Notes: generated by a model not told the origin, from the letters alone. Counted from the first letter of the stretch, positions 1 to 5,906 are shown. The stretch is 11,207 bases of DNA from CAZQQN01 sp964549595 (GCA_964549595.1 CAZJWK010000094.1:1-11207); one strand, 5' to 3'. Program-made: numbers and translations.

Positions 1-2
1 CG

Positions 3-53
3 AAGGAGGGCAAGCCGGTCAATAAGGAAGGGACGATTCGGTTAATGCGGTGA
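3..53 (+). CDS. Possible 3' end of an upstream gene (partial)
   Basis: The frame starting at base 3 is open from the window edge and encodes KEGKPVNKEGTIRLMR before a TGA at 51-53. The composition, mixed charged residues with G and P, looks like a genuine protein C-terminus. The other two plus-strand frames stop at 23-25 and 43-45. Sixteen residues are too few to name a family, and an antisense reading of the same bases is also open, so this is only a plausible gene end. Confidence 0.35.
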   Translation, partial: KEGKPVNKEGTIRLMR

Positions 54-65
54 AAGATCTAATAA

Positions 66-104
66 GCTCCCAATCGATAGGTATGAAACCCATCGCTTGG
101 GAGC
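66..104. repeat. Hairpin repeat, copy 1 of the GTATGAAACC family
   Basis: Perfect 8-bp arms GCTCCCAA (66-73) and TTGGGAGC (97-104) enclose a second short stem, CGAT (75-78) with ATCG (92-95), around a GGTATGAAACC core. The reverse complement of 632-662 carries nearly the same sequence, so two copies of one small element lie about 550 bp apart in opposite orientation. A further small palindrome, AGGGTTTTAAACCCT, follows at 117-131. The short open frame that crosses this region (50-250) is best explained by the repeat and not by a gene. Confidence 0.6.
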
Positions 105-381
105 CATCCTTAGCGCAGGGTTTTAAACCCTATGCCATAAAGATTTACCAAAATCAGTCATTGCCCCGATGGTCGTCATTCGGAGGGAAAATACCAAATT
201 TTAAGGACACTCCGGATAAAAGGGCTTTAGCCCTTTTTCCATGGCATTAAATCCACTTAGACAATCACTTGGAAGATGATTTGAATAATCGACCGAATGG
301 ATTGATTTTCTTGGTCGTTCAGGGAATGAAAGTCATTTCATTGCCTAATCCGGGTTTGACTTAAATTTTGAAGGCCATTTT

Positions 382-687
382 GGGTGCACGACATTTTTCC
401 GTATAAAAATCTTGGAAAAAATTTTTTGGAAATAGGCGGCTAAACAATACTGATAAGGCTCTCTGGTTTCTTAATTCAAGTTTTTGGCCGGTTACCTTTT
501 ATTGTATCCCTTAGGAGGGATAATAGGGAGGATCAATAATAAATCCGGCCAAAAACGTAGCTTGAAATATTACAAAAGCGCCTATTTCAAAAATTTTTTT
601 AAGCCACGGGTATGAAACCGGTGGTTTGGGAGCTCCCAAGCTATGGGTTTCATACCCATAGCTTAAGCGGAATTTTGTCGTGCACCT
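382..687. mobile_element. MITE-like non-coding element with terminal inverted repeats
   Basis: The ends are inverted repeats: GGTGCACGACA (383-393) matches TGTCGTGCACC (676-686), and similarity continues inward to about 20 bp with mismatches. The 8-mer GCCATTTT lies just outside both ends (374-381 and 688-695), as expected of a target-site duplication. Inside, further arms pair in nested order: GAAATAGGCG (429-438) with CGCCTATTTC (579-588), TTCAAG and TTTTTGGCCGG (475-491) with CCGGCCAAAAA and CTTGAA (545-566), and an apex hairpin TATCCCT/AGGGATA (505-522). The whole unit could fold into one long imperfect stem. It has no coding capacity, so if mobile it needs a transposase supplied in trans. 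It ends about 75 nt before the thioesterase start and could influence that gene's transcription. I cannot assign the parent IS family. Confidence 0.62.
599..668. repeat. Compound hairpin inserted in the right arm of the MITE-like element
   Basis: This stretch is extra relative to the left arm of the surrounding palindrome. It is flanked by the direct repeat TTAAGC (599-604 and 663-668). It contains three overlapping palindromes: TTGGGAGCTCCCAA (626-639), arms AAGCTATGGG and CCCATAGCTT (638-647 and 655-664), and arms GGGTATGAAACC and GGTTTCATACCC (608-619 and 646-657). The last two compete for the same bases. Its reverse complement resembles the hairpin at 66-104, so it belongs to the same repeat family. 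Confidence 0.6.
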
Positions 688-761
688 GCCATTTTATCAA
701 GGGTAACCACATTTATAGAAACCCCTAACTTTGCCCCTATTCAATCAAAATATTTGTCCCT

Positions 762-1322
762 ATGACCATCAATAATCCGAAACAAGTTAAACGGCCACAG
801 GACTCCTTAACCGTGATGAACAACCTGGTGTTGCCGAACGATACCAATACCATGGATAACCTGATGGGCGGCCGCTTACTGGAATGGATGGATATTGCCG
901 CTGCTATAGCCGGCCAGAAACATGCGCATACGCTGGCTGTAACCGCAGCTGTCAATAACGTATCTTTTTCCAATCCCATAAAACTGGGCTATGTAGTAAC
1001 CCTTCATGCCAAGGTTATCCGCACTTTCAAAACCTCTATGGAGATCCATATTGCGGTCTGGGCTGCGGATCATTCCCGGAATTTCCAATGCCGTTCCAAT
1101 GATGCTTTTTACACTTTTGTGGCCCTGGACCCGAATGGTAATCCTACAAAGGTTCCCGAAGTGGAACCGGAAACCGATGAAGAACAACAATTCCACGAAG
1201 AAGCCCTTATGCGGAAACAGCTCAAGCTGGTAATGGCCGGAAAAAGCTCGATACATGAAACACCGGAGCTTAAGAACCAGTTTGAAAACTGGATTGAAGA
1301 AGGGGAGAATAAAAAGGTTTAA
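762..1322 (+). CDS. Acyl-CoA thioesterase, hotdog fold (YciA/ACOT type)
   Basis: A 186-residue single-hotdog protein that should hydrolyse acyl-CoA thioesters to free acid and CoA in the cytoplasm. Visible family signatures are the LPNDTNTMDNLMGG segment (residues 24-37), which corresponds to the PSDTN...GG catalytic loop of YciA/ACOT enzymes, then the helix RLLEWMDIAAAIAGQKHA (38-55), the strand VTAAVNNVSF (60-69), and NPIKLGYVVTLHAKV (71-85), matching the PI..G..V.L.A.V core. The region after about residue 120 is a charged helical tail (EVEPETDEEQQFHEEALMRK). ATG 762 is the first start in frame and gives the expected N-terminal lead. The gene stands alone, downstream of the MITE-like element, and converges on the NFACT gene with only 15 nt between stops and no obvious terminator. 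Chain-length preference cannot be read from the sequence. Confidence 0.9.
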   Translation: MTINNPKQVKRPQDSLTVMNNLVLPNDTNTMDNLMGGRLLEWMDIAAAIAGQKHAHTLAVTAAVNNVSFSNPIKLGYVVTLHAKVIRTFKTSMEIHIAVWAADHSRNFQCRSNDAFYTFVALDPNGNPTKVPEVEPETDEEQQFHEEALMRKQLKLVMAGKSSIHETPELKNQFENWIEEGENKKV

Positions 1323-1337
1323 CCGGTAAGGAATGAC

Positions 1338-2951
1338 TCATTGCTCATCACTAATAGGTTCCGGCTCAGCCATGATCATGGTTTCATTTTTATAATTCAC
1401 CTGGCCGGGATTGCTGCCTTTGGGTTTCCAGACATACTTTTTACGGGTGTAAACAACCGGGCACATGGACTCCCCTTTGCCCTTTGAATAGTAGGCCGCC
1501 AACCCGGCTGCCTTTTCAATAACGGGTTTGGGAAACTCCTGAACGCCCTTGTTACGAATGATCACATGGGACCCGGTTTGCTCGCGTGCGTGAAGCCACA
1601 AATCATTTTTGTTCGCAAATTGCAATGTTAACAAATCATTGGTTTTTGCCCCTTTTCCGGCATAAACGTCAAAACCCTCTATTGTGAAATGCTTGAATTT
1701 ATCAGCATTGGTAGTTTTTTGCTTTTTATGACCCTGGTTGGAAAAGGTGGCCTTATACAATTTCCGAAGGGCTTTCATATTCGTTTCCTCCCTGATGCTT
1801 TCCAGCATTTCCTCCACTTCCGTTAATTTCTTTTTTTCTTCCTCCAGGTTCTTTTCCACATGCTTTAGCTCCAGGCTTTGGTTCTTCCCCTTTCGGTAAT
1901 AACGTTCCGCATTTTCCTGCGGGGATTGGGCCTTCTTAAGCGGTATGGTAACCATGGTATCATTGTAGAAATCGTATAGTTCGGCAGACTCCTGCCCTTT
2001 TTTTAATTGGTGCAAATTGGCCATTAGAATGTCTGCAAGGGTCTTATAATCATAGCTTTCAATTAATTTTTGTAAGTGCTTGTTGTAGTTGTTTATCCGT
2101 TTTTGGATTTTAGCTTTTTCATTTTCCCAATAATCCAGCAAGGTTTCTCTTAGGATTAATAATTGAAAATCCTTCAGGTAAAAGCGCGCAAAAGTTTGGA
2201 AACCTGTTAAAACCGAGTCAAAAGTTTGGTTAGGTGTGCCCGGTTTAAAAACCGTGAACCGCCATCCAGGATCTTTTTTATCATCAGGGCTATCTTTAAA
2301 AAGGTAAAATGGCGGAGCTTCCAAATAAGCCAAAAGTTTTTGAACCAATTGCCATTGTTCTTCTGATGATTTCTCAATAAACCCTTCTTGATCAAGGCGG
2401 TTTAAAAAGTCTGAAGTAAAGGTCGGATACAAACTTTTTAAGGCTTTGTAGGCATCTTCTTTTTCTTCGAGCTTATGTTTGAAATTTTTAAAATCCTGGT
2501 TAATATGTTGATGAAAACCATCAGGAGTTTTGGTAAGATCTTTCTTAAGGTTGGGCCTAAGAACAGCAACGGGAATTTGTTCATTAAAAAGAATCACATT
2601 TCCATGAACCCCATGTAACTTGAATACCAAACAAAAATCATTGGTTAATTGGACGTAATAACTCCTGTCATTCTCAAAAATTCCGCAACCAATGACATCC
2701 TGGCCAACGGCATTTTTAAAAAATTCAGCCGTCCCGGATTTAGGCTTTTCCTTCTGATCAAGGAAAGTAAAACAGGTTTTATGTCCCATGAAAAAGGTAA
2801 GTGAATGATGATCATAATCACTCCCGAATTGAAAAACATATTCCCTTTTACTTTGCCCGAATACTTCCACCAATGAATAACCGAGGATTTCCTTTTCCAA
2901 AGCAGGTACAAATTGCTTTAAAACGTAATAATTGTTAACCAGGTTATCCAT
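1338..2951 (-). CDS. rqcH: NFACT family ribosome-quality-control protein (RqcH/Rqc2/Tae2 homologue)
   Basis: A 537-residue NFACT protein. Family members bind the large ribosomal subunit carrying a stalled nascent chain and, in bacteria, recruit tRNA-Ala to add C-terminal alanine tails that mark the chain for degradation. The NFACT-N part occupies roughly residues 1-260. It includes D95-R96 (context FENDRSYYV), which aligns by position and context with the Asp-Arg pair required for tailing in characterised RqcH/Rqc2 proteins. A helical middle region with likely coiled-coil segments runs from about 265 to 395 and includes ILMANLHQLKKG (308-319). The NFACT-R domain is at about 426-525, with NDLWLHAREQTGSHVII (449-465), AAGLAAYYSKGKG (481-493) and WKPKGSNPGQVNY (508-520). 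Older annotations call this family fibronectin-binding protein (FbpA), an adhesin reading not supported by domain content. ATG 2951 is followed at once by the expected N-terminus. A 14-bp palindrome lies 11 nt upstream. Confidence 0.92.
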   Translation of the reverse strand: MDNLVNNYYVLKQFVPALEKEILGYSLVEVFGQSKREYVFQFGSDYDHHSLTFFMGHKTCFTFLDQKEKPKSGTAEFFKNAVGQDVIGCGIFENDRSYYVQLTNDFCLVFKLHGVHGNVILFNEQIPVAVLRPNLKKDLTKTPDGFHQHINQDFKNFKHKLEEKEDAYKALKSLYPTFTSDFLNRLDQEGFIEKSSEEQWQLVQKLLAYLEAPPFYLFKDSPDDKKDPGWRFTVFKPGTPNQTFDSVLTGFQTFARFYLKDFQLLILRETLLDYWENEKAKIQKRINNYNKHLQKLIESYDYKTLADILMANLHQLKKGQESAELYDFYNDTMVTIPLKKAQSPQENAERYYRKGKNQSLELKHVEKNLEEEKKKLTEVEEMLESIREETNMKALRKLYKATFSNQGHKKQKTTNADKFKHFTIEGFDVYAGKGAKTNDLLTLQFANKNDLWLHAREQTGSHVIIRNKGVQEFPKPVIEKAAGLAAYYSKGKGESMCPVVYTRKKYVWKPKGSNPGQVNYKNETMIMAEPEPISDEQ

Positions 2952-2961
2952 AAAAAATTTT

Positions 2962-2975
2962 TTAACATTTGTTAA
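2962..2975. promoter_or_regulatory. 14-bp palindrome TTAACATTTGTTAA, copy 1
   Basis: The arms TTAACA and TGTTAA are perfect inverted repeats around a central TT. The site is 11 nt upstream of the NFACT start, a good position for an operator. The same 14-mer occurs at 4122-4135 and, on the other strand, at 6410-6423. The binding protein is unknown. Confidence 0.4.
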
Positions 2976-3387
2976 TTAATGTTGATTGGTAGAAGGAAAT
3001 ACACCAATGAATCAATTGGGAAAAAGTAGGGAGTCCCTAAGATTAATTTTTAACAAAAAATTGGTTTAAAGAATTTATTTTAAAATAATAACTAATTTAT
3101 TGACAGTTAGTATTTAAAAAAAGTTTACTTTAACTTTTACTTCAAGTTTTTGCCTTTTTTATTAGCTAAATCAGAATTTTGTAAGAACTTCTTAGGATTT
3201 TAAGGGCTTTAAAGAATTTTGCAGGTTTAAATTATTTTTAAAAAAGTCTATGAAGCAAAAATAGGGCAAAATCAATACTTTGGTAACCAAAAACGGGATA
3301 AAACCGTATTTTGAGGAACAACTTAAAGATTACAATAGCCTCCTGATCCAAAACAGAATCCTTTAATTTTGAAGCAAACAAAATATT
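2976..3387. other. AT-rich gene-free stretch between divergent genes
   Basis: About 410 nt separate the NFACT palindrome from the ung start. The sequence is strongly AT-rich with many short A and T runs and stop codons in all frames, and I see no RNA gene or long inverted repeat. The only recognisable element is the -7-like box near its right end, listed separately. It probably contains the divergent promoters of NFACT and ung. Confidence 0.5.
3364..3371 (+). promoter_or_regulatory. Candidate -7 promoter box for ung (TAATTTTG)
   Basis: TAATTTTG matches the Bacteroidota -7 consensus TAnnTTTG exactly. It is 16 nt before the ung ATG, implying a very short 5' leader. No convincing TTTG -33 element is present at the usual distance, so this rests on one box. 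Confidence 0.3.
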
Positions 3388-4089
3388 ATGACCAAGGAGG
3401 ATACTTCCACCCAAACACCAGCCATCGATGAAAGCTGGCTTACTATATTAAAGCCTGAATTTCAATCAGATTATTTCGTACAATTAAAGTCTTATTTAAA
3501 GGAAGAAAAGGAGAATGGGTATACCATTTACCCCCCTGGCTCCCAAATTTTCAATGCGTTTAACCATACCCCGCTGGACCAGGTGAAGGTGGTCATCATT
3601 GGACAGGACCCATATCACGGACCCAAACAGGCCAACGGACTCTGTTTTTCTGTAAGGAAGGGCATCAAGCAACCGCCAAGCCTTCAGAATATTTTTAAAG
3701 AGATCCGGCAAGAATTTGGTATTCCTTATCCCGATCATGGCGACTTGACAAAATGGGCTCAGCAGGGTGTGTTACTTTTGAATGCGGTTTTAACGGTAAG
3801 GGCCGGTGAACCTCGCTCCCATCACGGGATGGGATGGGAAACCTTTACCAATCACGTGATTCAGCATATCTCCAAGCACAAAGAAGGTGTCATTTTTATG
3901 CTCTGGGGAAAGGATGCCCGGGAAAAAGCGGCATTAGTAGACCCGGATAAGCATTTTCTTTTAAATGCGCCTCATCCCTCACCCTATTCCGCTTATAAAG
4001 GTTTTTTCGGTTGTAACCATTTTTATAAAGCCAATGAAATACTGAAGAGTATTGGCAGGGAGCCCATCGATTGGTCAGTGGAGGAGTAA
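3388..4089 (+). CDS. ung: Uracil-DNA glycosylase, family 1
   Basis: A 233-residue enzyme that removes uracil from DNA by cleaving the N-glycosidic bond, starting base excision repair. The water-activating motif GQDPYHGPKQANGLCFSV is at residues 72-89, with catalytic Asp74. The uracil-binding segment GVLLLNAVLTVRAGEPRSH (127-145) supplies the conserved Asn132. The Leu-loop motif HPSPYSAYKGFFGCNHF spans 196-212, with catalytic His196. In most homologues the residue after HPSP is Leu; here it is Tyr200, and the usual Arg is Lys204. Length and order are normal for the family. ATG 3388 gives a short polar N-terminus before the first conserved helix (SWLTILKPEF). The gene is monocistronic and converges on the DUF423 gene with a 42-nt gap. 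Confidence 0.97.
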   Translation: MTKEDTSTQTPAIDESWLTILKPEFQSDYFVQLKSYLKEEKENGYTIYPPGSQIFNAFNHTPLDQVKVVIIGQDPYHGPKQANGLCFSVRKGIKQPPSLQNIFKEIRQEFGIPYPDHGDLTKWAQQGVLLLNAVLTVRAGEPRSHHGMGWETFTNHVIQHISKHKEGVIFMLWGKDAREKAALVDPDKHFLLNAPHPSPYSAYKGFFGCNHFYKANEILKSIGREPIDWSVEE

Positions 4090-4121
4090 AAAGCTATCAA
4101 GCGGGAAGCGGACAAAAAATA

Positions 4122-4135
4122 TTAACATTTGTTAA
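4122..4135. promoter_or_regulatory. 14-bp palindrome TTAACATTTGTTAA, copy 2
   Basis: This is an exact copy of the palindrome at 2962-2975 in the same orientation. It lies between the convergent 3' ends of ung and the DUF423 gene and overlaps the latter's stop codon (4132-4134). That position fits a 3'-end signal or a general chromosomal motif better than a promoter operator. Confidence 0.35.
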
Positions 4136-4506
4136 AACATTTTTATGCCGCCCCAAAACAAGGTTATCCAGCCTGCCAAAAAGCAAAGTCCTCCAAACGG
4201 TGTAACCATTCCCCATTGTTTGATTCCGGTTAAAACCAGAACATAAAGGCTGCCTGAAAACAAAATAATGCCTATGAGAAAGAGGTAACCGGTTACCTGG
4301 AACATGAAATGCGGACCCAAATGCCGAATAATAAGCGCCAATATCAACAACCCGAGGGCATGGTAAAATTGGTATTGAACACCCGTTTGAAAAGTCTCTA
4401 TCATATCGGGTGAAACACGGGATTTCAGGCCGTGGGTACCAAACGCCCCCAGTGCCACTGCTAAAAAGGTCCCCAAAGTGCCTGCAATAAAAAATGCCTT
4501 TGCCAT
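4132..4506 (-). CDS. DUF423 family inner-membrane protein (YgdD/TMEM256-like)
   Basis: A 124-residue hydrophobic protein with about four transmembrane helices, at roughly residues 5-24, 47-64, 68-90 and 98-120. The family signature GAFGTHGLKSRVSPDMIETFQTGVQYQFYHALGLL lies at residues 21-55, with the conserved GAFG.HGL and the F.TGV.YQ..HAL block. Length is typical. No biochemical function is established for the family; members are small integral membrane proteins found widely in bacteria and in mitochondria-bearing eukaryotes. ATG 4506 begins at the first helix, and a perfect -7-like box is 24 nt upstream. It lies 68 nt downstream of the lipoprotein gene on the same strand, so read-through is possible, but the promoter candidate suggests separate expression. 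Confidence 0.88.
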   Translation of the reverse strand: MAKAFFIAGTLGTFLAVALGAFGTHGLKSRVSPDMIETFQTGVQYQFYHALGLLILALIIRHLGPHFMFQVTGYLFLIGIILFSGSLYVLVLTGIKQWGMVTPFGGLCFLAGWITLFWGGIKMF

Positions 4507-4529
4507 AGAAATTTTTTTTATGACAAAGG

Positions 4530-4537
4530 CAAATTTA
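4530..4537 (-). promoter_or_regulatory. Candidate -7 promoter box for the DUF423 gene (TAAATTTG)
   Basis: Read on the minus strand, TAAATTTG matches TAnnTTTG exactly and ends 24 nt before the DUF423 ATG. The leader between them contains a run of A on the coding strand. No clear -33 TTTG is found at the usual spacing. Confidence 0.33.
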
Positions 4538-4574
4538 GGATAAAGTGTGGATGATTGGGGGAAATTAAACTTTA

Positions 4575-4616
4575 TTAATAAGCTTGATTACTATCATCGG
4601 TTATCAAAGGCCCAAT
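4575..4616 (-). repeat. Shared C-terminal peptide coding repeat, copy A
   Basis: These 42 nt encode IGPLITDDSNQAY plus TAA at the end of the lipoprotein gene. They align without gaps to 5557-5598. Seven of the thirteen sense codons are identical and six differ only at the third position (Gly, Pro, Thr, one Asp, Asn, Ala), so the peptide is conserved while the DNA has drifted. Upstream of this stretch the two genes have no alignable similarity. Confidence 0.9.
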
Positions 4617-5420
4617 GTCAAAGGCGGACTGAACATTCCCGGAATGAATGCTGTCATCCAGGGTAAGGAGGTTATCGGATTTTTCATCGTAAACCAAAAA
4701 AAATTGGGCAACCGCGTAATGACTGACATTAAGCATAAATGGTTCCTCTTCACCATTACTGAGGTTATTGGTGAATTCGGAATGCCATTCGTCATCACTG
4801 TCGTTTTTGGCATCGTTTAAATACCCCAGGCTATTCCGCGCAACGGCAAACCCGGCTAATAAAGCATCCTGTTCATCATTGGTAAGGTTACCATCGCCTT
4901 TGATGTCGGATTCAATGCTTTCAAGGTCATCCAGGAAATCGGATTCAGAAGCGTAATTTTCATATTGGTCGGAAAGTTTATCCAGATAACCCTTAAAATC
5001 ACTGCTTAGGGAAGCATTGTCTTTGCAATAATCATTGAAATAACTTTGATCCAATTCGGAAAATTCTGACTTATTGCCTATGGAATCAGGGATGCCATTT
5101 TGCAAGTGATCTTCTGCTGTGCTTTTGTCCAATTGATTCAATCCATCCAGGTTATCTTCCAGATAACTGGTTACCACATCATAGGATTTTTGGTTAGAAG
5201 GATCGGAAAAGTAATCACTACCGGCAATGGAATCCAGGGCATAAGTAAATTCCTCCCCTACATAATTCAGGGGATTGCCATCATTTAGGTCAATGCTGCG
5301 GGCATAGTGAGGAGATTCTTTCCCGGGTTTTAACTTGCCAGAATCTTCCTTGGTGCATCCGGCAAAAATGAGAACGGATAAGGGGAAAATTAAACCAATG
5401 GTTTGTACTGTTTTTAGCAT
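4575..5420 (-). CDS. Predicted surface lipoprotein with an EF-hand-like loop and the IGPLITDDSNQAY tail
   Basis: I do not recognise a family for this 281-residue protein. The N-terminus is a lipoprotein signal: a basic n-region (MLK), a hydrophobic core (residues 8-19) and a lipobox ending in AGC, so Cys22 would be lipidated. The residues after the cysteine, T-K-E-D, fit the Lys followed by two acidic residues at +2 to +4 described for Bacteroidota lipoproteins sent to the cell surface. The body is polar and acidic. One segment, DIKGDGNLTNDE (172-183), fits the EF-hand loop pattern DxKxDGxLxxxE, so a calcium site is possible. The last 13 residues, IGPLITDDSNQAY, are identical to the end of the small acidic protein encoded upstream. 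ATG 5420 is the only start that preserves the signal peptide. It is preceded by ten consecutive A on its own strand (5426-5435), the usual kind of A-rich leader in this phylum. A stable hairpin separates it from the upstream gene. Confidence 0.85.
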   Translation of the reverse strand: MLKTVQTIGLIFPLSVLIFAGCTKEDSGKLKPGKESPHYARSIDLNDGNPLNYVGEEFTYALDSIAGSDYFSDPSNQKSYDVVTSYLEDNLDGLNQLDKSTAEDHLQNGIPDSIGNKSEFSELDQSYFNDYCKDNASLSSDFKGYLDKLSDQYENYASESDFLDDLESIESDIKGDGNLTNDEQDALLAGFAVARNSLGYLNDAKNDSDDEWHSEFTNNLSNGEEEPFMLNVSHYAVAQFFLVYDEKSDNLLTLDDSIHSGNVQSAFDIGPLITDDSNQAY

Positions 5421-5484
5421 AAGGCTTTTTTTTTTGATTGAACAAGGATTAAAATTTGAAGTATTGCTAAGCTTTGACTGAAAT

Positions 5485-5528
5485 AAAAGCCTTTACGGTA
5501 AGTCCTTTGACTTGCTGTAAAGGCTTTT
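5485..5528 (-). terminator. Long hairpin between the small acidic gene and the lipoprotein gene
   Basis: Outer arms AAAAGCCTTTAC (5485-5496) and GTAAAGGCTTTT (5517-5528) are perfect complements. Inner arms AAGTC (5500-5504) and GACTT (5509-5513) also pair, and the three bases between them can form G-U, G-C and U-G pairs, giving about 20 bp closed by a CTTT loop. On the minus strand the stem is followed by TTTTATTT-like sequence, so it fits an intrinsic terminator 28 nt after the stop of the small acidic gene. Because it sits upstream of the lipoprotein it could also act as an attenuator or a processing and stability element within one transcript. Confidence 0.7.
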
Positions 5529-5556
5529 ATAACATGGAGAATGAGGAAATAAAATT

Positions 5557-5598
5557 TTAATAGGCTTGGTTACTGTCATCAGTTATCAAGGGACCAAT
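5557..5598 (-). repeat. Shared C-terminal peptide coding repeat, copy B
   Basis: The end of the small acidic gene, encoding IGPLITDDSNQAY and TAA. It is the partner of 4575-4616, 982 bp away in the same orientation, with six synonymous and no amino-acid-changing differences. Confidence 0.9.
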
Positions 5599-5799
5599 CA
5601 AAACCATGTCCTCATCATCATTGACATCCACGTCATCGGTATATTCTTCTTTGACGTAGCTTAATTCCTCTTCATTGTTGTAAACTTCCTCCACTTGTGC
5701 TTGATTGGCGTCTTCTACCTGGTCGATTTCCTCAAACGTGTACGAGTTGTCTGCGTTAATGGCTTCAAGATAAAGCAGAACAGCAGCTAATGTTTCCAT
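5557..5799 (-). CDS. Small, extremely acidic protein with the IGPLITDDSNQAY tail
   Basis: I recognise no family. The protein has 80 residues if started at ATG 5799; a TTG at 5808 would add three. By count it has 24 acidic residues (13 Glu, 11 Asp) and one basic residue (Lys50), and no Cys. The N-terminus is a short hydrophobic stretch (LAAVLLYLEAINA, 4-16) without a basic n-region, so a classical signal peptide is doubtful. Residues 14-24 (INADNSYTFEE) resemble a degenerate EF-hand loop lacking the first Asp and the Gly. The middle (26-64) is nearly all acidic and polar and likely disordered or amphipathic. The last 13 residues match those of the lipoprotein downstream. The gene is divergent from the XRE regulator, with a perfect inverted repeat in its leader. 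The conserved tail with synonymous drift is the best evidence that the frame is real. A modified-peptide precursor is conceivable, but no maturation enzyme is nearby. Confidence 0.78.
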   Translation of the reverse strand: METLAAVLLYLEAINADNSYTFEEIDQVEDANQAQVEEVYNNEEELSYVKEEYTDDVDVNDDEDMVLIGPLITDDSNQAY

Positions 5800-5828
5800 A
5801 ATTAACAAGTTTTGTTTGACAATTTTTA

Positions 5829-5852
5829 ATTTTCCACTACCTTGTGGAAAAT
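5829..5852. promoter_or_regulatory. Operator-like perfect inverted repeat in the divergent intergenic region
   Basis: Arms ATTTTCCAC (5829-5837) and GTGGAAAAT (5844-5852) are perfect 9-bp complements separated by 6 nt. The length and symmetry fit binding by a dimeric HTH protein, and the adjacent XRE regulator is the obvious candidate. If the promoter boxes below are right, the site falls in the leader of the small acidic gene and just upstream of the regulator's -33 box. Binding could then block one promoter and modulate the other. A transcribed hairpin is the alternative; the lack of a following T-run argues against a terminator. Confidence 0.6.
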
Positions 5853-5853
5853 T

Positions 5854-5888
5854 TTTGTTGCAATTCGATTAACAAATTTAAACATTTG
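5854..5888 (+). promoter_or_regulatory. Candidate promoter of the XRE regulator
   Basis: TTTG at 5854-5857 matches the -33 element. AACATTTG at 5881-5888 matches the -7 element TAnnTTTG with one mismatch, after a 23-nt spacer. Transcription would begin around 5895, shortly before the TTG starts. The -7 lies in an inverted repeat, AACAAAT (5871-5877) with ATTTGTT (5884-5890). Confidence 0.33.
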
Positions 5889-5906
5889 TTTTGATTTTAC
5901 AAACAA
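5873..5906 (-). promoter_or_regulatory. Candidate promoter of the small acidic gene
   Basis: On the minus strand TAAATTTG (5880 to 5873) is an exact TAnnTTTG box. ATTG ending at 5904 is a near match to the -33 TTTG, 23 nt further upstream. The boxes overlap the regulator's promoter, so the two transcription units probably interfere. The leader would be about 65 nt and would include the 5829-5852 inverted repeat. Confidence 0.38.

Noticed and set aside
50..250. Open frame of 66 codons on the plus strand
   Set aside because: It runs through hairpin repeat DNA, has no recognisable domain, and its sequence is explained by the repeat family at 66-104.
749..756. AATATTTG as a -7 box for the thioesterase
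   Set aside because: It would place the transcription start at about the ATG itself, the box has a mismatch, and the nearest TTTG upstream is too close (15 nt).
876..1256. 126-codon open frame antisense to the thioesterase
   Set aside because: It lies wholly within a well-supported gene on the other strand and has no domain signature; it is a shadow frame.
5426..5435. Run of ten T (A on the coding strand) just upstream of the lipoprotein start as a phase-variation tract
   Set aside because: It is in the leader and not in the coding frame, and A-rich leaders are normal in Bacteroidota. Length variation could tune expression, but nothing in one sequence shows it.
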